A stretch of DNA of 33,420 nt from contig CAYYNB010000056.1 in NCBI GenBank assembly GCA_964472565.1, positions 1 to 33,420 of the forward strand, written 5' to 3'. The notes under the pieces were generated by a model, which saw only the letters and a list, made by a program, of their open reading frames with translations, ran no database searches and had not been told where the DNA came from. The translations under genes were made by a program, and so were the position numbers. Shown here piece by piece: positions 28,689 through 33,420 of this stretch (positions within the stretch are counted from its first letter, which is position 1; each line of letters starts with the position of its first letter). The DNA is from DATAMF01 sp964472565 (GTDB lineage Bacteria > Chloroflexota > Anaerolineae > Aggregatilineales > Aggregatilineaceae).

Positions 28689-29942
28689 TTATTCGTCCTG
28701 TGCGGTGGGGGTGGCCGAAAGGGTTGCTTTAGGCGTCCGGGTGGCCGCAGCGGGAGGCTGCGGCGTGAAGGTCGCGGTGGGGCGGATCGTCGGTGTGGCG
28801 GTGGGGAGCGTGACGCCGCCGCCGGACACACAGCGGAAGCCGATAGCCGAGGTCGCCAGATAGGGGTTTTCGCTCATACGGTGGACGTTGCGCGCAAACA
28901 GCGGGATCGTGTCCCACGCGCCGCCGCGCACCACTTTTTCGCTGCCATCCACAGGCCCGGTGGGGTTCGACACCCGCGCATCCGATTGCAGACTATACCA
29001 GGTGCTGTCGTACCAGTCCGCCGTCCACTCGGACACATTGCCCGCCATGTTGTACATCCCATACGGGCCGATCCCGGTCCAGTAATCGTTCACCCGCGCC
29101 GTACCTGCCGACTCGGGGATCGCAGTGTTGGCGTACGTTTCATCAAAGCTGAAGCCCCAGGGATAAATCAGGTTTTGCGCCCCGCGCGCGGCGCGTTCCC
29201 ATTCAGCTTCGGTGGGCAGGCGGCGGCCCAGCGCTTCGCAGTACGCCTGCGCCCCGTACCATGTCACCATCGTCGCCGGGTGATGCCTGTAAAAATCGGG
29301 GTTGAGCACCCCGTAGGTCTGGTGATCGAAGGTGATCGTACTGTTGTCATCTTCCATCTGTGTCAGGGCACACGGCATGCCCAGACAGCCGTCCCGGTGA
29401 CTGTATGGCCCCAGCGAGTTCAGAAAAGCGACGTACTGCGTTATCGTAACCTCGTATATTTCCATCTCGAAGCTGTTGACCGTCACTTCGTGCAGCGGCA
29501 GCGAGTCTGCGACCCACTCCAGGTTGTCACAGGTCCGACCATACAAGGCGCATTCATCCATCGCTTGCAGGGCTTCTTCTTCAGTCGTGCCCATCAAAAA
29601 GGTGCCGCCGATAACCATCTCCATTGACGTCGGGAGGAGGACGGATGCATACTCCGTGTTTTGCTGCCTGAGCATACTTTGCGCCGTGACGGTCATCTGC
29701 GCCCATTCAAATTCCTGCGCATAGGTCGCCGTATAGTTCGGGGTGTAGGGCAGCGTGGGCGTCAATGTTTGGGTGGGGGTGGGGGCGGCGCTGGTCGCGG
29801 TGAGATCAAGCCAGACCTGGGTTTTGACGGGAACAGTGGGGGTGAGCAGCCCGTGGGCTGCCGATTGGGCGGCTCCGGTGACGGCCACCAGACTGATCAC
29901 AAGGATCAGACCGGCGCAAAGAACCATTCGCTTACTTTCCAT
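28689..29942 (-). CDS. Secreted formylglycine-enzyme-like (SUMF1-domain) protein
   Basis: 417 residues, ATG 29942 behind AGGAGAGG. A signal peptide (about 1-26) is followed by a Thr/Pro linker, then an FGE/sulfatase-modifying-factor domain (about 105-375): GGTFLMGTTEEEA, VNSFEMEIYEVT, PATMVTWYGAQAYCEAL, RLPTEAEWERAARG, YPWG, NMAGNVSEW, VVRGGAWD and the ending IGFRCVSG. The tail (about 380-417) is Thr/Pro-rich. True FGE binds copper through two Cys late in the domain; here that stretch (FARNVHRMSENPY) has no Cys, so oxidation of sulfatase cysteine is unlikely. Other family members have unrelated roles. It neighbours a Ser/Thr kinase, an arrangement common in Chloroflexota and Planctomycetes. 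Confidence 0.88.
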   Translation of the reverse strand: MESKRMVLCAGLILVISLVAVTGAAQSAAHGLLTPTVPVKTQVWLDLTATSAAPTPTQTLTPTLPYTPNYTATYAQEFEWAQMTVTAQSMLRQQNTEYASVLLPTSMEMVIGGTFLMGTTEEEALQAMDECALYGRTCDNLEWVADSLPLHEVTVNSFEMEIYEVTITQYVAFLNSLGPYSHRDGCLGMPCALTQMEDDNSTITFDHQTYGVLNPDFYRHHPATMVTWYGAQAYCEALGRRLPTEAEWERAARGAQNLIYPWGFSFDETYANTAIPESAGTARVNDYWTGIGPYGMYNMAGNVSEWTADWYDSTWYSLQSDARVSNPTGPVDGSEKVVRGGAWDTIPLFARNVHRMSENPYLATSAIGFRCVSGGGVTLPTATPTIRPTATFTPQPPAAATRTPKATLSATPTAQDE

Positions 29943-29990
29943 GCGTGCCTCTCCTGAAATCTACCAATACACAGCCCCCCAAACAGGGCC

Positions 29991-29996
29991 AGTATA
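29991..29996 (-). promoter_or_regulatory. Possible -10 box for the FGE-like gene
   Basis: TATACT on the minus strand, about 50 nt upstream of ATG 29942. No good -35 was found at the usual spacing. Confidence 0.35.
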
Positions 29997-30035
29997 CCGT
30001 TACAGGCACTATGGCGAAAAAAATGAGTTGGGGCG

Positions 30036-31004
30036 CTAGAGTACAAGCGACAGCACCAGCACCAGGAGCAGCATCACCGATCCGAAGATCAGGCCGAGGC
30101 CGATGAACCATAAGGCCGGGTTGACTTCGGCGGGGGGCGCAGGCGGCGGCGACAATGGCACAGGCGGCAGCGGCGAAAGCGGCACCGTAAAAAAGCCGGT
30201 GCTCAGGATCGGCTCGTTTTGCACCGCCGCCACAAATGCTTTGGCAAACGATCCCACCGAGGAAAAGCGATCTTCCGGCGCGTGGGCCAGCGCGCGGGCC
30301 AGCACATTTGACACCATTTCGGGCACATCGCCGCGCACCTGATGGGCTGGCAGGGGAGCGGCGAGCGGTTCGCGCCCCGTGATCAGTTGGTAGGCCAGCG
30401 CGCCGAGGGCGTATTGATCGACGGCCCCGGTTAACTCGCCCGCCTGCCGCTGCTCCGGGGCCATATAAACCGGCATGCCCGACGGGGTGAGCGCAGGCAA
30501 CATGGACCGCAGGTTGGCGATCCCGAAGTCCACCACGTAGGCGAGGCCTTCATTGTCGAACATGATGTTACTCGGTTTGATGTCGCCGTGAACGACGCCC
30601 CGCTGGTGGGCATAGTCGAGCGCGCTGGCAACCTGTTTGAGCAGTTCACCAACTTCGCTCAAAGAGGGCAGAAGCGGCTGCGCCGTGCTCGCCTGCGCCA
30701 TGCGCTCGGACAGGGTGCCACCCGTCAGCAGGCGCATCACGATATAGCTGATGCCGTTTTCGATACCGTAGTGGTAAAGGGGAACGATATGCTGGTGTTC
30801 GAGGGCGGCGGCGGCGGCGGCTTCGCGGTTGAAACACTCGACATAACCCGGCACCTGGGTGGGTGGCAGGACTTTGACGGCTACCATCCGCCCCAGGTGG
30901 GCCTGGTGGCCCCGGTAAACAGCGCCCATTTCACCCATGCCGAGCAGTTCGCGCAGTTGGCATTTGCCGAGCGTTTGGCCGGTGAGATTATCGATGGATG
31001 ACAT
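30036..31004 (-). CDS. Tail-anchored Hanks-type Ser/Thr protein kinase
   Basis: 322 residues from ATG 31004, preceded by AGGGGA. The kinase domain (about 12-265) has the glycine loop LGMGEMGAVY, Lys44 in VAVKVL, catalytic Asp141 in HGDIKPSN, DFG at 159-161 and MAPEQ. The HRD arginine is Gly (non-RD type), which weakens the usual activation-loop control. A Pro-rich linker and one C-terminal membrane span (about 292-318) put the kinase on the inner face of the membrane with no external domain. It lies 38 nt downstream of the PPC-domain gene on the same strand, probably in one operon. Its sequence closely matches the divergent kinase at 32497, suggesting duplication. Confidence 0.92.
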   Translation of the reverse strand: MSSIDNLTGQTLGKCQLRELLGMGEMGAVYRGHQAHLGRMVAVKVLPPTQVPGYVECFNREAAAAAALEHQHIVPLYHYGIENGISYIVMRLLTGGTLSERMAQASTAQPLLPSLSEVGELLKQVASALDYAHQRGVVHGDIKPSNIMFDNEGLAYVVDFGIANLRSMLPALTPSGMPVYMAPEQRQAGELTGAVDQYALGALAYQLITGREPLAAPLPAHQVRGDVPEMVSNVLARALAHAPEDRFSSVGSFAKAFVAAVQNEPILSTGFFTVPLSPLPPVPLSPPPAPPAEVNPALWFIGLGLIFGSVMLLLVLVLSLVL

Positions 31005-31042
31005 GGCCCATTCCCCTTCTGAATACATTCTCAGTCTACGGC

Positions 31043-32398
31043 CTACTGCACGGTAAAACCAAGTGTCAGTTCCAGCACGCCGTCCACATACAATTCCACA
31101 TACCACTCGCCCGAGACCCAGTCTTCGCCCAGGTATTCATAGTCCAGCCCGATCAGGTAGCGCAGCGTATCGTCTACTTCGGCGGTCCCGCCGTTGAATA
31201 TTTCGCCATCCGGCGCGCAGAACATCGCCGCGACATAGGTGGGCTGACCGGGCGTGTTCACCGCAAAAACCACGTTGATGTCGTCATCGGTCAGAAACTC
31301 GCCGGCAGCGGTGACTTCACTGGGCGTGAATCCATCTCCCGACGCGGTGTAGGCCTGCGCCAGCAGATCGGTGGTCTGCGTTCCGGTCAGCGCGCTGGCA
31401 CCGGAGCGGCACGCGTTCGCGGAGACATCCGGCGCACCTGATGGTTCTGCGGCGGTTTCCGGCTCGGCCTCACTCGCGATCAGAGTCGCGACCAGCGTGT
31501 AGTCGGCGCTGGTGTCGTCCACCTGATCCGCGTAGCGTTTGACCTGGACGGTCAGCACCGCGTCCGCCGGGGCGCGAAAGCTCAAATGCAGCGTTTCGAC
31601 GGCCTCGCCTGTTTCGGCCTGCGTAACCACAGCCTGCTGCTCATCCAGCACCAGAAGCTGCGGGGCGACACTGCCGCCCGTCTGCGTCCATTCCAGCCGG
31701 ACCTGATCCCCAGCGCTCACGGTGAGCGTATAACTGACCGCTTCCGCGCCGCTGGCTAAGCTGCCGCTGAGGGGCTGATCCGGGATCAGTTCCGTATTTT
31801 CGCTATTGCCTGCTGACGCGCCCGGCAGCACCTCCTCGGAGAAGCCGCCGCCGCTGTCTGGCGTGGGCGTGGGGGCCGGCGCGGTTGAATCGCCAAACAG
31901 CCCGTGAGTCAGACTCGGCACCGTCGGCGTGGCAGCTCCTGCACCGGATGGTTCGCTCATTTCGCTTTCTTCGGCGGCGGGCTGCGGCCCGGTGAGCGTC
32001 AGCGTATACGCGCCGGTGGTCGGGCGCATCCGTTCATACTCCAGGCGGCAGGCAGCGATGGTATACGGGCCGGTCTGGGGGAGCGTAAATTCTAACAGCG
32101 GATCCGTGCTGCCATCCGGGCGATCATCATTCGTGGTGAGCGCTTCGGTGGTATTATTCTGGTCATAGAGCCACAGCACGCCGTCCAGGTTGCCGGAGGT
32201 GCGGATCATATCGAGGCGAATGGCATCGCCCGCCGTGCCTGCAAATTCATAATATTCGCAGGCGGTATCTTCTGTAATTTCCCCTGACAGCGTCTCGCCG
32301 TACCGAATCGGAGTGCTGGTCTGCTGCGGGGGGGCGGCGTAGGCGGCAGCGAATGGCAGCAGCAGCAGGATCAAAATGAGGAATTTGGCTTTAATCAC
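31043..32398 (-). CDS. Secreted protein with two PPC-type domains
   Basis: 451 residues from GTG 32398, preceded by AGGAGG nine bases upstream. The signal peptide (about 1-21, ending AAAYAA) is followed by a PPC (pre-peptidase C-terminal) beta domain (about 30-135, with YGETLSGEI, YYEFAGTAGDAIRLDM, YTLTLTG). An Ala/Thr/Pro-rich linker leads to a second PPC-like domain (about 208-310, with QPLSGSLASG, SYTLTVSAGDQVRLEW), and then a C-terminal beta domain (about 325-451) with two Cys. PPC domains are usually appended to secreted enzymes; no catalytic domain is present here. It may bind surface ligands. It precedes the kinase gene and diverges from the second kinase across a 98-bp spacer. Confidence 0.85.
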   Translation of the reverse strand: MIKAKFLILILLLLPFAAAYAAPPQQTSTPIRYGETLSGEITEDTACEYYEFAGTAGDAIRLDMIRTSGNLDGVLWLYDQNNTTEALTTNDDRPDGSTDPLLEFTLPQTGPYTIAACRLEYERMRPTTGAYTLTLTGPQPAAEESEMSEPSGAGAATPTVPSLTHGLFGDSTAPAPTPTPDSGGGFSEEVLPGASAGNSENTELIPDQPLSGSLASGAEAVSYTLTVSAGDQVRLEWTQTGGSVAPQLLVLDEQQAVVTQAETGEAVETLHLSFRAPADAVLTVQVKRYADQVDDTSADYTLVATLIASEAEPETAAEPSGAPDVSANACRSGASALTGTQTTDLLAQAYTASGDGFTPSEVTAAGEFLTDDDINVVFAVNTPGQPTYVAAMFCAPDGEIFNGGTAEVDDTLRYLIGLDYEYLGEDWVSGEWYVELYVDGVLELTLGFTVQ

Positions 32399-32454
32399 AC
32401 CGTTCAGCCTCCTGTGGTTGATGCTTTTTGCCCTCAGTATGGTCTTATAACGTG

Positions 32455-32471
32455 ACTGGAGCGTGACCAGT
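32455..32471. other. Short dyad in the divergent kinase/PPC spacer
   Basis: ACTGG and CCAGT are inverted around seven bases, inside the 98-bp spacer. TATAAC (32446-32451) on the plus strand and TATACT (32475-32480) on the minus strand flank it as possible -10 boxes, without convincing -35 boxes. Confidence 0.3.
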
Positions 32472-32496
32472 TCCAGTATAGCGGTAAGGATGGTTT

Positions 32497-33420
32497 ATGA
32501 ACATCCAAAATCTCTCAGGCACGAGCCTGGGACCGTACCAACTCCAGGAATTGATCGGGATCGGGGGCATGGCCGCTGTTTACCGCGCCTACCACCCGGC
32601 CCTGAACCGGTTTGTGGCGGTTAAAGTTCTGTCGCCGTCGCTGGCCCAGGACCCCCAGTATATCGAACGGTTTGACCGCGAAGCCCGGATCGCCGGGACG
32701 CTGGAGCATCGGTATATTGTGCCCATCTACGATTACGGGGTGCAGCAGGGGATCAGTTATGTGGTGATGCGCCTGCTGACGGGCGGGACGCTGGCCCAGC
32801 GCACGCACCAGCGCGCCATGCCGCTGCCTGCCGTCGTGGCGCTGCTCGATCAACTGGCCGGGGCGCTCGATTTTGCGCACAGCCGGGGCATCATTCACCG
32901 CGACATTAAACCCAGCAATATTTTGTTTGATGACGAGGGTCACGCCTACATCACCGATCTGGGCATTGCGAAGATCATGGAAGGCACCACCTCGTTTACG
33001 GCTACCGGGCAGGTGATGGGCACACCGCTGTATATGGCCCCGGAACAGTGGCGCGCCGAGCCGCTCACCCCCGCCGCCGATCAATACGCGCTCGGTGTGA
33101 TGATCTATGGGCTGGTAGCGGGACATCCGCCGTTTGAAGCGCCGACGCCGCACGCCCTGATGTATTTTCACCTGAACCAGATGCCGCCGCGCGTGGAACG
33201 TCCCGGTGTGCCTGCTGCGGTGTCGCAGGTGCTGGCCCGCGCGCTGGCGAAACGCCCGCAGGATCGTTTTCCGACGGTGATGCAGTTTGCCCAGGCGTTT
33301 GCTGCGGCGGCGCGTGGCATAGCGGACGACGCGACAAATATTTATGCCGCCCCGCCGCCCTGGATGTCTCCCCCGCCGCCGCCGATCACCCCCTACCCCA
33401 TGCCCCCGCAGCCGCGCGCC
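32497..33420 (+). CDS. Hanks-type Ser/Thr protein kinase, C-terminus outside the window
   Basis: ATG 32497 follows AAGGA seven bases upstream; 308 residues are visible and the frame is open at the window edge. The kinase domain (about 14-265) is canonical: IGIGGMAAVY, Lys43 in VAVKVL, HRDIKPSN with Asp136, DLG at 154-156 (Leu in place of Phe), GTPLYMAPEQ, and ALAKRPQDRFPT near the end. A Pro-rich segment (APPPWMSPPPPPITPYPMPP) begins at about residue 284 and probably leads to a membrane span. It is transcribed divergently from the PPC gene and its partner kinase. It keeps the RD arginine that its paralogue has lost. Confidence 0.92.
   Translation, partial: MNIQNLSGTSLGPYQLQELIGIGGMAAVYRAYHPALNRFVAVKVLSPSLAQDPQYIERFDREARIAGTLEHRYIVPIYDYGVQQGISYVVMRLLTGGTLAQRTHQRAMPLPAVVALLDQLAGALDFAHSRGIIHRDIKPSNILFDDEGHAYITDLGIAKIMEGTTSFTATGQVMGTPLYMAPEQWRAEPLTPAADQYALGVMIYGLVAGHPPFEAPTPHALMYFHLNQMPPRVERPGVPAAVSQVLARALAKRPQDRFPTVMQFAQAFAAAARGIADDATNIYAAPPPWMSPPPPPITPYPMPPQPRA

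Noticed and set aside
1..33420. tRNA, rRNA, CRISPR arrays, insertion sequences and prophage genes
   Set aside because: I looked for them while reading both strands and recognised none. Small RNAs without a strong hairpin would be missed by eye.

Overview
The window looks like chromosomal DNA of an Anaerolineae-type Chloroflexota bacterium. This is an inference. It rests on Thr/Pro-rich 'TATPEP' and 'TPTPT' linkers in secreted proteins, Hanks-type Ser/Thr kinases next to formylglycine-enzyme-like and PPC-domain secreted proteins, a divergent EF-G paralogue, DUF4332, a TadE-like leader, and moderately high GC with TTG/GTG starts. No rRNA, tRNA, CRISPR array, insertion sequence or phage gene was seen.

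Layout. 1-2040: a divergent membrane gene (cut by the window edge), a pilin-like secreted protein and a single-span membrane protein, closed by a strong terminator. 2041-6530 (minus): murJ-type flippase, alpha/beta hydrolase, and a membrane-anchored C39-like/TPR protein. 6618-8872: EF-G2-like translation GTPase with its own promoter and terminator. 8891-13260: a dense plus-strand run (HAD hydrolase, small hypothetical, methyltransferase-like protein, chagasin-like lipoprotein, methyltransferase, alkaline-phosphatase-superfamily metalloenzyme, GNAT-like protein) with several stop/start overlaps. 13300-17663: a second lipoprotein, a TIM-barrel/aldo-keto-reductase-like protein and a large (alpha/alpha)6 glycosidase. 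17664-18045: a gene-poor spacer with C-runs and a 13-bp tandem repeat. 18046-24834: methyltransferase-like gene, REP-like palindromes, a sugar-kinase/nucleotidyltransferase fusion (minus), two DUF218 proteins and a small membrane protein, a methyltransferase (minus), an AMMECR1 protein and a DUF4332 protein (minus). 24934-28638: PAS-histidine kinase, GNAT protein, methyltransferase and a divergent homoserine-kinase-like GHMP protein. 28689-33420: an FGE-like secreted protein, a membrane Ser/Thr kinase, a PPC-domain secreted protein, and a second Ser/Thr kinase running off the end.

How the genes fit together. Envelope and surface functions dominate: lipid II flipping, DUF218 proteins, lipoproteins, pilin-like protein, PPC and FGE-like exoproteins, and kinases with a cytoplasmic catalytic domain. 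A recurrent promoter pattern (TTGNNN-like box, 16-18 bp, TACAAT) precedes at least seven transcription units on both strands and helps choose start codons. The most distinctive single gene is the fused GHMP sugar kinase and sugar-1-phosphate uridylyltransferase at 19048-20970, which could convert a free sugar to a UDP-sugar in one polypeptide.
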